A stretch of 64,000 bases of DNA from SURF-28 sp034521465 (GTDB lineage Bacteria; Bacteroidota; Ignavibacteria; Ignavibacteriales; Melioribacteraceae), in NCBI GenBank assembly GCA_034521465.1, contig JAXHMN010000010.1, forward strand, positions 558,001 through 622,000, in the 5' to 3' direction. A program made the position numbers and the translations under genes. Shown here one piece after another: positions 9,876 through 20,416 of this stretch; within the stretch, counting starts at the first letter, position 1; each line of letters opens with the position of its first letter. The notes under the pieces were generated by a model. That model did not search any database. It was not told the DNA's origin and worked only from the letters and a program-made list of their open reading frames with translations.

Positions 9876-9903
9876 ACTCCCGCAGTAATGAAACTACGGG
9901 AGT
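9876..9903 (-). terminator. Hairpin after the serine hydrolase gene
   Basis: ACTCCCG-c-AGT and ACT-a-CGGGAGT form a stem of about ten pairs around a six-base loop, 20 bases past the stop of the minus-strand hydrolase gene. The following U-tract is weak, so this is a probable but not ideal intrinsic terminator. Confidence 0.5.
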
Positions 9904-9922
9904 TTATTAATTGGTTTGTAAT

Positions 9923-11410
9923 CTATTTTACTTTCTCGAAATAAAGATCATTGAAATGAAAATCGGGATTTGGTAAGTCAACTTTAAAACCTGTTACTTC
10001 ACCTTTTGAGTTAAAGTCGAATGTAATATATCCATCAGGCAAATAATCATCCAAATGAATTTTGAATGTGTCATAATGCCAGTGTTCCATTTGGCTAACA
10101 AATGTTTTTGTCGGAAAGATTACAACTAATTTTTCATCAGATAATTCGATTTTTGCTTCACCGTAAGAGTTATCGTTGTAAACTCCTGCATAACTTGTGA
10201 GTTCAAGAGATGGCTTAGTTCCTTCAACTCTGCTTTCGGTTTTTTCATTTTCTTTTTCTTTATTCATTTCTTCATATCGTTTTGCGCGTTCGTGATAATA
10301 TGCTGCCCAATCACTTTCGGTCTTGCCAAGATATTCATCTACTATCTGCATACTTAATGCTTGAGGAAGGAAATTCAAACTATTTGTTAAAAGTACTATT
10401 CCGAGATTTTCTTCTGGAACGAGCATCACTCTTGCGATATAGCCGGGCATTCCGCCGTCGTGATAGATAACTTTTCTTCCATCAAAGTCATACATATGCC
10501 ACCCTAGGCCGTAAGCATGAAAGTTTGCACCGAGTTTTCTGAGCGTACTTCCGATATGCATTATTGTTCTCGGTGTAAACATGTCATTTATAACGTTTTC
10601 ACTTAGAACTTGCTCACCTTCAAATTCTCCACCGTTAAGCAGCATCATTAACCAATTACTCATTTCTTCAACATTAGAAAAAATTGAACCGGCAGCATGC
10701 GGCTCTTCAAAAGAAAGCGGATATATTTTCCCGTCAACATGCGGTTTAGCAATATTTTGATCTTCACCAAGCATTGAAGAACTTGCGACAGTGTTTTTCA
10801 TATCAAGTTTATCGAAAAGTTCTTCATCCATATATTTATACCATTCTTTACCTGAACTTTTAGAAACAATCTCTCCCGCAATCATATACATATTGTTTTG
10901 ATAACCGAACTCATCTCTGAATTCTCTTTCGATAGGTAAATATTTCATACGCTTAATTATTTCTGCATTCGAATAGCGGGTTTCATACCAAAGTAAATCG
11001 CCGGCAAAAGTTTTTAGCCCGCTACGGTGACTTAAAATATCAACAAGATTAAGATGCTTGCTGATCCACATGTCACTCAATTCGAAAGTCGGTATATAAT
11101 CAACTACCTTATCGTTCCACTTTAGGTTTCCTTCATCAACTTGCTTTGCAACAATTGCGGAAACAAAAGCTTTTGAACATGATGCGATATTAAATAAACT
11201 TGATGTAGAAATCGGAATTTCTTTACCCATATCGGCATAACCGTATGCTTTAGAGAAAACTAATTGAGAGTCTTTTACTACTGCAACTGCTAATCCGGCA
11301 GCTTTAAAGTCTTCAACCGCATCGGCTATGTATTTATCAAGTTTATTAAAATCGACTTGAGCAAAAGTTGTAACTGAAAACAAAATGAGAAGAGCTGTTT
11401 TTCTTAGCAT
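9923..11410 (-). CDS. Secreted beta-lactamase-fold serine hydrolase with C-terminal DUF3471-like domain
   Basis: A 495-residue class C beta-lactamase/DD-peptidase-fold protein. A signal peptide ends at FAQ (residue 18). The nucleophile motif is SCSK (SxxK, within FNIASCSKAFVSA), the second motif is YQN (GYQNNMYMIAG) and the third is the HDGGMPGY segment replacing the KTG box. After residue about 390 a separate beta-rich domain (LELTSYAGVYNDNSYGEAKIEL ... FHFNDLYFEKV) resembles DUF3471. Such enzymes are usually peptidases or esterases; true beta-lactamase activity is not implied. It is a single gene with ATG 11410 and a hairpin terminator behind it. The closest beta-lactam regulator genes in the window are more than 10 kb away. 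Confidence 0.85.
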   Translation of the reverse strand: MLRKTALLILFSVTTFAQVDFNKLDKYIADAVEDFKAAGLAVAVVKDSQLVFSKAYGYADMGKEIPISTSSLFNIASCSKAFVSAIVAKQVDEGNLKWNDKVVDYIPTFELSDMWISKHLNLVDILSHRSGLKTFAGDLLWYETRYSNAEIIKRMKYLPIEREFRDEFGYQNNMYMIAGEIVSKSSGKEWYKYMDEELFDKLDMKNTVASSSMLGEDQNIAKPHVDGKIYPLSFEEPHAAGSIFSNVEEMSNWLMMLLNGGEFEGEQVLSENVINDMFTPRTIMHIGSTLRKLGANFHAYGLGWHMYDFDGRKVIYHDGGMPGYIARVMLVPEENLGIVLLTNSLNFLPQALSMQIVDEYLGKTESDWAAYYHERAKRYEEMNKEKENEKTESRVEGTKPSLELTSYAGVYNDNSYGEAKIELSDEKLVVIFPTKTFVSQMEHWHYDTFKIHLDDYLPDGYITFDFNSKGEVTGFKVDLPNPDFHFNDLYFEKVK

Positions 11411-11679
11411 AATTCTACCTTCATAAATTTATTTTGTGTTGGTTTAATTTGACGCAGATATTCGCTGAAAGTTTTGGCAGCTATAAATTTTCCTCATCAT
11501 CTATCCTAAATTAATATTTTGTTAACATTTTCAAAGCAGTTAAGTTTATTAAAAGAATTGTGATATTTTTATACCTTTAATTTAATTTTTGGTGTCCGGG
11601 AACGGTCCTCGACATCCTAGCACATTTTTTACATCCTTGATACAAACATGATAAGTTTATAATTGAGCGGAGAAAACGA

Positions 11680-13649
11680 ATGGAATTTAAGTTAATTCAA
11701 AAAACAGAGTTTGATAAGGTTAGAGCACTCGATAACGACTGGGCAAAGAAGATGGAACTCTTTGCTAACATGACAAGATATAATACTTTAGTTGCCGTTA
11801 AAAAAGCAGGTTCGGGTCATCTTGGTTCAAGTTTGAGCGTAACCGATATTATTACATATTTATATCTAAATGAGATGAACGTATTTGAAGTTGGTTTAGA
11901 TTCACCCGACCGCGATATTTATTTCTCTTCAAAAGGTCACGATGTACCCGGATTTTATTCATTCCTTTACGCAGTCGGTATTGTTCCCGAGGAAAAACTT
12001 TTAATGCTTAGAAGACTGCATGGCTTGGATGGTCATCCCGAAGTTCGTCAAAACGGGATTGAAGCTTCAACAGGTTCTCTCGGAATGGGGATTTCGAAGG
12101 GGCGCGGAATGGCTTGGGCAAAAACTTACAACGGCAACAAGGGTCACGTTTATGTTGTAACCGGCGACGGTGAATTTCAAGAAGGACAAATTTATGAATC
12201 GATGCAGGCATGTGCTCATCAAAAAATAAACAACTTAACAGTTATCATCGATCATAATAAATATCAAACCGATATGCTTGTTGAAGATGTTAACAACATA
12301 GAGGATCTAGTTGATAAAGGAAGAGCATTTCACTGGCATGTTGAAAGAATCAATGGACATGATTACGGTGTATTGAAAGAGACATTTTCAAAACTTAAAA
12401 ACGTAACAGATAAACCGAAACTTATTATTGCAGATACGATAAAGGGTAAAGGTGTTTCCTTCATGGAAAAACCGGATACCGAAACAGTTGCAGGAAAGAT
12501 TTACTACAACTGGCATTCGGGGGCACCGGGCGATGAGGATTACTTAAAGGGATTGAACGAAGTTTCAAAACTTATAAACTGTCTAACGGACGAACTTGGG
12601 ATTGATCGAACATCTATCCCCTAAACGAAGCACCGGATAAAACTTCGTCCAAAGGTAAAATGGAATTTGTTAAAGAAGCATTCGGCGAAGCACTTTTTGA
12701 ACTCGGTAAAACCAATAAAAACCTTGTTGTACTGGACGGCGACCTTTCAGCTGATTGCGGATTGAGAAAATTTGAGTACGCCTATCCCGATAGATTTATA
12801 GAAAATGGAATCGCCGAGCAGGACATGGTATCAACAGCCGGCGGTATGGCGCGAATGGGATTGCTACCTGTTGTTAGTTCTTTCTCAAGTTTTCTTTCTG
12901 CTAGAGCAAATGAACAGATTTACAACAACGCCGGTGAAAAAACCAAAATTATTTATGCATGCCACTTTGCTGGAATAATTCCGGCAGGGCCGGGAAAATC
13001 TCATCAAAGTGTAAGAGATATTTCTCTCTTCTCCGCTCTTCCGAATATGACAATACTCCAACCCTGCAATGCGGAAGAAACAAAACGGGTTGTTGTGTAC
13101 TGTGTTAACGAGACGGAAGAAAACTGTATGATTCGTTTGGTTATTGGACCGTCACCGGAAAAAATTCAATTGCCTGATGACTATGAATTTAAAGTTGGCG
13201 TAGGTACTGAGTTAACAGACGGTGACGATGCAATTTTAATTGGCTACGGACCCGTAATGCTGCACGAAGCGCTGCTGGCACATCGGTATCTTAAAGATGC
13301 TGATTACGGATTGAAAGTTGTGAACATGCCTTGGCTTAATAAAGTTGATAAAGATTGGATTGTAAACCTGACAAAAAAATATAATAAGATTTTTGTGCTA
13401 GAAGATCATTCAATAATTGGTGGATTGGGTGATAGAATTATGGAGACATTGGTTTCCGCAAGAGCATTGGATGGAAAAGAGTTTACCAAGATCGGCTTGG
13501 AGGATTATCCGGAGTGCGGCACACCCTGGGAAGTTTTAGCATATCACGGTTTAGATGGAATGTCTCTTGCAAAAAGAATAAGTGGTAAAAAGAATCTAGA
13601 AGAAGATTTAAAAGTGAAAGAAAAATATACTGATGAAGCTCCGCAGTAA
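11680..13649 (+). CDS. tkt: Transketolase, one frameshift
   Basis: The first part (to about 12610) is the thiamine-diphosphate-binding half: AGSGHLGSSLSVTDI, the HGLDGHPE segment and the GDGEFQEGQIYESM motif with the GDG...N cofactor signature (VIIDHNKYQ). The second part (from about 12624) is the pyrimidine half plus the C-terminal transketolase domain: VVLDGDLSADCG, ENGIAEQDMVSTAGGMA (catalytic Glu region) and MVIG-type loops. The frames join through ELGIDRTSIPLNEAPDKTSS at a run of four C (12618-12621), giving about 656 residues. It could be a naturally split pair, but the linker has no ribosome binding site or spare bases, so one gene with an indel is more likely. Start ATG 11680 follows GCGGAG. 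Confidence 0.85.
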
Positions 13650-13659
13650 ATATTGTAGC

Positions 13660-14040
13660 CGCGGGTTTTAGAGTCTGTTGCGTAGACTAAGTCAATGATA
13701 TCGTGCCTACAGCACTTTTTAATCTTTTTACTTCTTTGTTTTACATAATTTCGTGACTACGTCACTTTATCATTTTACCATAGCCTCGTTAGAGGCGACA
13801 TTGTTGATCAAATAAAACTTTGGTGTTATGCCGCACACTCTAAAGTGACGGCAATCAATGACTTATGCAAACACACTCTTCAGCCACGGGATATCAATCT
13901 CAGATGTCGCAGGGCTTTAGCCCCATCAGATGATAAGAGTGGGGCTAACTCTACAATTCTCAGTTCATTTATCGAAAATACTTTTTGACACCGTAGCGAT
14001 CTAAAAGACCGTTGTAAAAACTATTTATCCTTTTAAATTT
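13660..14040. repeat. Intergenic stretch of diverged hairpin repeats
   Basis: There is no gene here. Recognisable parts are a hairpin GCCTC-gtta-GAGGC (13783-13796) followed by a conserved tail ctttggtgttatgc ... gacggcaa, also present in diverged form at 61902-61990, and GGGCTTTAGCCCCAT near 13912-13926, found again near 43954. The segment just before (gtgactacgtcac) is itself palindromic. The whole looks like a graveyard of small mobile repeats. Confidence 0.6.
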
Positions 14041-14060
14041 GCTTGTGGAATTGCACTCAA

Positions 14061-14084
14061 TATTGTACATTATATTGTACAATA
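14061..14084 (+). promoter_or_regulatory. Tandem 12-bp palindromes, operator of the Phd/RelE locus
   Basis: TATTGTACATTA (one mismatch from a palindrome) is followed directly by the perfect palindrome TATTGTACAATA. The pair ends 17 bases before the antitoxin ATG, where a Phd-type antitoxin dimer would be expected to bind and autoregulate. Confidence 0.6.
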
Positions 14085-14101
14085 AATATGAAAGGTAAAT
14101 A

Positions 14102-14383
14102 ATGCACAAAATACAATTAGATCAAGACATACAACCTCTCTCAAAATTCCGTTCTCAGGTATCTTTCTATTTTGATCAAGTAAAAAAAACGAAAAGACCC
14201 TTAGTAATTACTCAAAACGGTAAAAGCTCTGCTGTTTTATTAGATGTTTCGGAATATCAACAAATGGTTGATAAACTTGAATTATTGGAAGACATTAAAT
14301 TGGCTGAGTCGCAAATAAATGCCGGGAAAAGTCATACTCACTCAGCGGTTAAAAAGAGATTTGTTAAGAGATCAAAAGCATGA
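14102..14383 (+). CDS. Phd/YefM family antitoxin
   Basis: A 93-residue protein with the Phd/YefM fold pattern: an N-terminal DNA-binding part (SKFRSQVSFYFDQVKKTKRPLVITQNGKSSAVLLDVSEYQ) in which the RPLVITQNGK...AVLL stretch is the family signature, then an alpha-helical toxin-binding tail (LELLEDIKLAESQINAG). It overlaps the downstream toxin gene by four bases (ATGA), so the two are translationally coupled. Start ATG 14102 follows AAAGGTAA. Confidence 0.85.
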   Translation: MHKIQLDQDIQPLSKFRSQVSFYFDQVKKTKRPLVITQNGKSSAVLLDVSEYQQMVDKLELLEDIKLAESQINAGKSHTHSAVKKRFVKRSKA

Positions 14384-14674
14384 AAATTATTTGGTCCCAA
14401 CTTGCGGTTGAAAGATTGGAAGATATTTATGACTACATCGCAAGAGATAACATGATAGCTGCAACAAATCTGATCGAAAGTATATTTAATAAAGTTGAAT
14501 CCTTACTGGCAAATCCGGATCGAGGCAGGGTCAGTACCGGAGTCCAACAGAGAAAACGTAAGAGAATTATTCGAAGGTGAATATAGAATAATTTACCGAG
14601 TAGAGAATAAGCTTATCTCTATACTTACAATACGAAATTTTAAACAACAATTACCGGAAATAGATATTGAATAA
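14380..14674 (+). CDS. RelE/ParE family toxin, frameshifted near 14530
   Basis: The N-terminal half (MKIIWSQLAVERLEDIYDYI) has the RelE/ParE signature W-x-x-x-A-x-x-D-L-x-x-I-x-x-Y-I. After a one-base shift near 14530 the normal C-terminal half follows: VRELFEGEYRIIYRV then LISILTIRNFKQQLPEID, with the YRIIYRV strand and R-rich active-site end. The full protein would be 97-98 residues, the usual size. The plain frame stops early at 14580. It forms a toxin-antitoxin pair with the Phd/YefM gene upstream. Confidence 0.8.
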
Positions 14675-14703
14675 ATGGTAACTCCTCCCGGCTTCAAAAA
14701 CAT

Positions 14704-14959
14704 TTATTCAACTAATAAACTTCTCAACTTTGCCCCTGCCATCTGTCCAAAGAAAAACGCAGTAATTAAATACGGATACGTACACCATTCAAAACCAAAA
14801 CCGGAATAAATTCTTATAAGAATTATAAACGGTATCGGTATATGAATTGCGAGAAACCATTTAAGAGAAAATTTCCGCTGCCCGCTTCGCCAGTATCCGA
14901 AAGGGAATGTTTATGATTAATGTTAATATTGTTATAAGAAAAACGTCCATATGATTCAT
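14704..14959 (-). CDS. Small membrane protein, frameshifted near 14900
   Basis: ATG 14959 opens MNHMDVFLITILTLIINIPF, then one shift later reads GYWRSGQRKFSLKWFLAIHI, PIPFIILIRIYSGFGFEW and ends in AFFFGQMAGAKLRSLLVE with TAA at 14704. The total is about 85 residues with three hydrophobic segments. Each half alone is too short to notice, but together they form a clear membrane protein of unknown function. It starts 19 bases after the stop of the THUMP methyltransferase gene and is probably in its operon. Confidence 0.6.
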
Positions 14960-14977
14960 GCTACAGTTATCTCTACT

Positions 14978-16116
14978 TCAATACAATTCAAACTTTGCTA
15001 AGCGCCCGTCAAGCCCGCCATTTTGAAGAGGTCGTTTGAATGAAGCACGTAGTCCGATTTTTTTCAAATACTTTCTATCGCCAAAATAAACATATGCAGT
15101 TGACCCCGCACATTTCTGTTTAAGAAAGTCACCAAAATTTTTGTAGAATTCTGAAAGGTCTTGGTTTTTTTTAAGGCGAATTCCAAATGGTGGATTGCAA
15201 ATTATTGTTTTGTTGTTGAGTTCTTTTATATCAAATAGATTTGTTTGTCTCAGTTGAATTGATTTTCTTTATCTATTACATCACAGTTTGTTTGTGCAGC
15301 ATTAACTGCTTCTTTTGAAACATCGCTGCCGTTTATTAAACCGGGTTCAATTTCTTTGATCTTTTTTTGAGCTTCCCTTTTTACTTCCTTCCAAAGTTTA
15401 GGATCAAAGTCCGAAAGTTTTTCAAAACCAAATTTACTCCGCATAAGTGCGGGCGGAGTTTTAGTCGCTTTCAAATATGCTTCACAAAGCAAAGTTCCCG
15501 AACCGCAGAAAGGATCGTATAACTCTGTTTCTCCTTCCCAGCCGGAAAGTTTAATGATCGATGCAGCAAGTGTTTCGATCATTGGAGCTTCGACCGAGGA
15601 TTTTCTGTAACCTCTTCTATGCAAAGACCCGCCGGAAGTATCAACGCTTATTACTGCAAAATTATTTTCTATGAAAAGGTTTATCCAAATATCGGGTTGT
15701 CTTGTATCTACATTTGGTCGCTTGCCTTTTGTATTTCTGAAACGATCGACAATTGCATCTTTTAGTTTAAGCGCCGCAAACTTTGAGTGGTTTATTTTAC
15801 TGTTGATAGTTGACGCAAATACCGCAAAAGTTTCATCCGGATTGAATAACTTTTCCCACTCAATATCATAAGCAGTATTGTAAAGATAATTTTCTGAATG
15901 ACAATCAAATGAAAAAATCGGAGCAAGAACACGGTTAATTAAAGCAGAGTGAAGATTGATCTTGTATAAAACTTTTTGAGTTGCATTGAAATACAAACCT
16001 TTGTAAGATTCTTCAACATCAGTAGCCCCGATTGATTCAAGCTCGTCTTTCGCAATGTCTTTTATATCCTCAGCCGCTTGAGCAAAGTATCTATTTGATT
16101 TTTGGTAGTTGTACAT
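14978..16116 (-). CDS. THUMP-domain class I SAM-dependent RNA methyltransferase, frameshifted near 15255
   Basis: The reconstructed protein is about 380 residues. The N-terminus has a THUMP-type RNA-binding region (IAKDELESIGATDVEESYKG ... FNATQKVLYKINLHSALINR). It is followed by the methyltransferase core with ELYDPFCGSGTLLCEAY (motif I, DPxCGSG) and, past the shift, IICNPPFGIRL (motif IV, NPPF). This matches the RlmL/RlmK-like N2-guanosine rRNA methyltransferases common in Bacteroidetes. The frame breaks near 15255 after VIDKENQFN, and the missing C-terminal 90 residues run on in the next frame to TGA 14978. Confidence 0.85.
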
Positions 16117-16175
16117 TTACAATTTTTATTTTATGCAAAAAGATAAGAAAAACGAGTTGGATAATTACTTGAAGA

Positions 16176-16214
16176 TAAAAAATCTCCGGGCTCCGAAAAT
16201 ACCGGAACCCGGAG
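16176..16214 (-). terminator. Intrinsic terminator of the OB-fold lipoprotein gene
   Basis: CTCCGGG-c-TCCG pairs with CGGA-a-CCCGGAG around a short A/T loop; on the minus strand the stem is followed by ATTTTTTATC. It lies 19 bases past the stop codon at 16233. Confidence 0.8.
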
Positions 16215-16232
16215 ACAAATTGACCTAAAAAT

Positions 16233-16980
16233 TTACATGGTTTTTGCAGGTGTTACTTTTGCGTCTTCCAAAATAATATCGTATTTGTAACCTGATCCAA
16301 AATCTTTATTTAATGAAACGTAACCTTCCGCAACAATAACTTGACCAACGTTAGCATTGTCATTAGTTGTAACTGTCAAATCATAATTCTCACCATCGCC
16401 TGTACCGTCTTGTATGTGCACCCAATTTCTTCCCATAATTCCATTATTCACTTTAACAACTTTGCCTTTTATTTTGACTTGTTTTCCTTCATAAGAAGAT
16501 CTATCGTCAAATAATTTTTCAATTGTAATTCCACCTTCAACAGGTGCAACCGAGATTGATTGATCCGCTTCGGGTTTTACATTTGCGTGAGGCATGGCTC
16601 CACCCATTGGACCATCCTTGTGTCAATGGTTGATCGCTAACTGTTTGAACAAACCAAACAGATTCAAAGTCTCTGTCCAAGTCTTCACTGTGGAAGTTTT
16701 TCATTTCCATAGCGTCCGCATAATAAATAGTTTGTCCTTCTTCAATGCTTTGATTTTTTGTTATTGCTATCCAATCTTCTTTGCCATTTTCATTTACACG
16801 CAAATATGTATATGCGTTAGCTTGAAGAATTTCTTCTACCGTAACCTCATGAGACTCCGAAGCCATACTTCCGTGTGGCGCTTGATCTGACTGTTGTTGA
16901 GGTTGCTCTTCTTTATTATCCGAGCAGCTTATAAATAAAACTGCAGTAATTGCGATTATTATTAGTGCTTTGAACTTCAT
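16233..16980 (-). CDS. Lipoprotein with C-terminal OB-fold domain, frameshifted near 16610
   Basis: A leader ending VLFISCSD gives a lipobox, so the protein is exported and lipid-anchored. The first part contains EVTVEEILQANAYTYLRVNE followed by EDWIAI and QTIYYADAMEM, a pattern seen in small secreted proteins of this phylum. After a shift near 16610 (HGSM- and MGGAMPHANVK-rich linker), an OB-fold-like domain follows: FDDRSSYEGKQVKIKGKVVK then GRNWVHIQDGTGD and VGQVIVAEGYVSLNKDFGSG. The two are joined by a His/Met-rich linker that might bind metal. The role is unknown. It has its own terminator. Confidence 0.7.
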
Positions 16981-17080
16981 ACTATTCCCTTCTTTTCTTG
17001 AGATTAAAATTTAATTGAACACCAAATATAACAAAAGGTTGGGAAAGGTTTTAATGCAAATCGAGAGTGGAAATGTGGTT

Positions 17081-18200
17081 TTATCTGAAGTCGGTTTCAA
17101 AAATAACTGAATCGCTCGGCTCATATTCAAAGGGAAGCATTTCGGCTAAGCGTTGTTTTTGCATATAACCGGTTGTTTGAATTGTATATTCGTCGTGATA
17201 ACGTCCCCTCTTATCAAAATAGACAGAATCGGAATGTAATTTTAAATAAGAAATCTGCGTCTCATAGTTCAATTCTTGATATTCTTTAAAGTACTCAACT
17301 TGAATTTGATTTCCACAAACAAGCACCAATTCATTTGGACGTTCTGTGTCTTCAACATCCAAGGTCGTGTAAAATTCTTTAATAGAATACCTTCCCCCTG
17401 TAGCTGTTTGATATAATTTATTAAAGAAAACATGAAATCCGTGTCGGTTAAAAAACTCTATTTCATCATCAGGTTCGCTTTTACCGCTCGCCAACATGTA
17501 GTAATCACTTAAAGCACGCAAAAAATGTCTAAGCGAACCCATATAAGCTTCTAATCTATTTTCCTTCCAAACGAGTGAATTTTCAGAAAAATCAGATTGC
17601 ATTTCTTCAAAAAAAGGATAGCCTGAGTATTTCGTGGTTCCAAAGTTGTATTCAAAGTGCTTTAGTAAATAAGTTATGTTGTATCCCAAACTGCGATTTT
17701 CAATTTCTATAGGAACATCACTCGTCGCAATCATACTCCCACTGTCATCCTTTTCAAACGAAATACTCAATGGATTTAAAATCTGCACAGCCATCCGCAA
17801 ACCAAGTTGAGCCGAGTAGAGCTCTCGAAAAAACTTCAAAATTATCCCGCCACTCTGTGTCGTATTTATCCGTCACACTTATTTCGGGAAACTCAATCGG
17901 GGTTGGCAACAGCTCTATAAAAAATTCTACTTTAGAATTTTTTCTTACATCTATTTCAAAATCGTGATTTTTATAAGATAGGTGTGATAGAATAACTCTG
18001 TATCTGCCGGGAGGAATATTACTTAAGGTAAATTCACCATTCTTGTCAGACGATGTACCCATAGTTGTTCGGGCAATGTAGATATTTACACTTTCAAGTG
18101 GCTGTAAGTTTTGCTTGTCAACAATTCGTCCGGAGATTTCACCATACTCACTTCCGAAAGAAGTCAGTGTTATCACCAGCAGGGTAAAAAGAATTTTCAT
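17081..18200 (-). CDS. Secreted protein with carboxypeptidase-like regulatory domain, frameshifted near 17790
   Basis: After a signal peptide (MKILFTLLVITLTSFGS) comes a beta-sandwich of the CarboxypepD_reg-like type: GEISGRIVDKQNLQPLESVN, then GTSSDKNGEFTLSNIPPGRY. This is the same domain that starts many TonB receptors here, but no plug or barrel follows. The second part (about residues 140-373, next frame) begins LNPLSISFEKDDSGSM and ends DSVIFETDFR; I do not recognise it. Shift near 17790. It lies 10 bases after the lipoprotein gene at 18211 and so is probably in the same operon. Confidence 0.65.
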
Positions 18201-18210
18201 TTCAATTTAT

Positions 18211-18754
18211 TTATTGAGTTATATCTTCTACATTAATTCCCAATACTGATTGAGATGTTGGTGTGTGTATGAAAAACTCTCCCTTCGGAGGTTTATTATC
18301 GGGTATTAGCAATTCCGGGTTGGACTTCCAGTTTTTTACTTGCTTCCATTGCTCCTCAACCGGAACAAACCATTGAGTGCTGTCGACTAAAGTAATTGTT
18401 CTGTTATCTTCGTTAAAATCGTGCAGGTAATGTAATCTGCCTCTTTGAACACCAAGTAAATCAAGATCTGCTGCTGAATGGTTTATAGAAAAGTTAACCT
18501 TATTATTTCGCAAATAAAAATAACCGGAACCGGTATAATTTTCGATAACTAATAAAACCGGCGTACTGTTTACTGCAATTATAATTCTATTGGTTTTTAC
18601 GCCCATCCCATTTGCAAAGGAAACATACTGATCATTAACGTTTGTTATATGCGTTTGGATGTAACCGACTTCTTGGTAATATTCATGTGTAATTGAAGAG
18701 CTGCATGAAAGAATAAAGAAGAGAGATGACTAGTAGTATGTTGGCCTGTTTCAT
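18211..18754 (-). CDS. Lipoprotein, paralogue of the adjacent 18814 gene, frameshifted near 18710
   Basis: ATG 18754 starts MKQANILLVISL; one shift later the leader ends in LSCSSS, a lipobox. The mature part (GYIQTHITNVNDQYVSFANG followed by STPVLLVIENYTGSGYFYLR) aligns by eye with the next gene upstream (GYIQDVNDNKITLSNN, MTPVVFVLGKNSPDGFVYIK). The two are tandem paralogues of about 180 residues, both ending with a W-F-x-x-E and K-N-W pattern (QWFVPVEEQWKQVKNW versus NWFLTEADAREQLKNW). Function unknown. Confidence 0.6.
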
Positions 18755-18813
18755 TTCTACCGCCAATTAATTTATAACGAAAAATAACATAAAATTTTTA
18801 CAACCGATAACTT

Positions 18814-19383
18814 TTATTCCGCCGTTAACTTTTTATGAGTTTTTGAAACTTTTACTTGGTCGGTTGTTCTTGCATTGATTAATTGCATGCTTTCTGAACC
18901 GGATGATTTATAAATTATAACAAGATCTGCTTCCTGCCAATTCTTAAGCTGCTCTCTTGCATCGGCTTCAGTTAGAAACCAGTTGTCGCCATTTTTTAAG
19001 CTTATCTTTCCGTTGTTAAGTGAGAAACTAGTTACCTCAAAAAGTTGACCATCGCTATACATTTCCAAATCTTGTTCGGCGGCAGGCATGAGAACGCGGG
19101 AACCGGATTTTTTCATCAAAGTAACATCAATCTTGCGGTTTTTAATATAAACGAATCCATCCGGACTATTTTTTCCCAAAACAAAAACAACGGGAGTCAT
19201 GCTAACTGCAGTTACATGTTCATTCGCGCGAAAAACCATATTGTTTGATAGAGTAATTTTATTGTCATTTACATCCTGTATATAACCGGTTATAAATTTA
19301 ACATCATTCTCTTCTGCAAAAACATTAGAGACCGAAAGCAGAACCAACAGTAATACAATTTTTGATATTATTTTAGATTTCAT
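18814..19383 (-). CDS. Secreted protein, tandem paralogue of the 18211 lipoprotein
   Basis: A 189-residue protein with a classical signal peptide (IVLLLVLLSVSNVFAEE) and no lipobox Cys. It consists of a small beta-rich region (FITGYIQDVNDNKITLSNNM) and a C-terminal NWFLTEADAREQLKNWQEAD helix. Similar to the next gene downstream, so the pair arose by duplication; one copy is lipid-anchored and the other probably periplasmic. No known family. It is the first gene of a three-gene minus-strand run ending at 17081. Confidence 0.6.
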   Translation of the reverse strand: MKSKIISKIVLLLVLLSVSNVFAEENDVKFITGYIQDVNDNKITLSNNMVFRANEHVTAVSMTPVVFVLGKNSPDGFVYIKNRKIDVTLMKKSGSRVLMPAAEQDLEMYSDGQLFEVTSFSLNNGKISLKNGDNWFLTEADAREQLKNWQEADLVIIYKSSGSESMQLINARTTDQVKVSKTHKKLTAE

Positions 19384-19496
19384 CTTAATCTCCTTTTTAA
19401 ATATTCCTTAATTCTTTTTTTTGGAAGATCGTTTTGATTTTCTTTATTACTCAAGTATTTTACAAAAATAATAAACGAATTTATAGGAAAATTGTA

Positions 19497-20416
19497 ATGC
19501 ATAAATTAAGCAAGGTCATTATTATTTTATCTGCTCTAATCTTAGTCAGCTGTGCTGAAAGATACGAACAAAAAGGTTCTGCTGATTACATTCAAGAAAT
19601 TAAGGACTGGGATCAAAAAAGAACCGAAAGATTACTGGAAGACGATGGTTGGTTAAATCTCGTTGGATTGTTCTGGCTTGAAGAAGGGGATAACACTTTT
19701 GGATCCGACCCGGACAATGATCTAAGATTTCCTAAAACTGCACCACAAAATATTGGCACATTTAATTTAACCGACTCAGTCGTAACAGTAAAAATAGACG
19801 ATGATGTTGATGTTCTAATTGACAGCCAAATAATTAATGAAAAAGTTTTGGTAAGTGATTTAGATACAAACACAACAATAATGAGTTACGGATCGCTCCG
19901 ATGGTACTTAATTAAACGTGAAGGAGAAATGTACGGAATTAGACTTCGCGATTTGAATGCTCAGCTTGTTAAAGAGTTTGAAGGAATTGAAAGATTTCCG
20001 GTAAATAAAGATTGGAAGATTGAGGCAAATTGGGTTCCGCTTGACCCACCGAAAGAACTAATCATCCCAAATATAATCGGAACCACAAGCGAAGCTAAAG
20101 CTTACGGACGACTTGATTTTGAAATTGAAAACGAGATCTTATTCGCTCTATCCTACAGGCAGGAAATCCTTATTTGTAATTTTTGCCGATCAAACTTCCG
20201 GAGTCGAAACTTACGGTGCGGGAAGATTTTTATATACCGACGGACCGGACAGCAACAATGTAGTCATTCTCGATTTCAACAAAGCATACAATCCACCGTG
20301 TGTTTTTACAAAGTATGCAACATGTCCGCTGCCGCCGAAAGAAAATCAATTAAAAGTTAGAATAACAGCAGGGGAGAAAAATTATCGGAGAATTCGATCA
20401 TGTAAGGTTTTTATAA
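19497..20416 (+). CDS. DUF1684 lipoprotein, two frameshifts
   Basis: Start ATG 19497 follows AGGAAA; the leader ends ILVSCAE, a lipobox. The body matches DUF1684: W-x-x-x-R...L-x-x-D-x-G-W-L-x-L-x-G-L-F-W-L (DGWLNLVGLFWLEEGDN), then YGIRLRD, and after a shift near 20137 FLYTDGPDSNNVVILDFNKA followed by YNPPCVFTKYATCPLPP, the diagnostic end of the family. A second shift near 20383 restores the short natural end ITAGEKNYGEFDHVRFL with TAA at 20416; without it the frame runs on to 20622 into unrelated sequence. The family is common and uncharacterised. Confidence 0.8.

Noticed and set aside
9923..11410. Beta-lactamase gene regulated by the BlaI/M56 pair
   Set aside because: It lies 11 kb away, lacks the TACGAAA palindrome upstream and has peptidase-like motifs with a DUF3471 tail.
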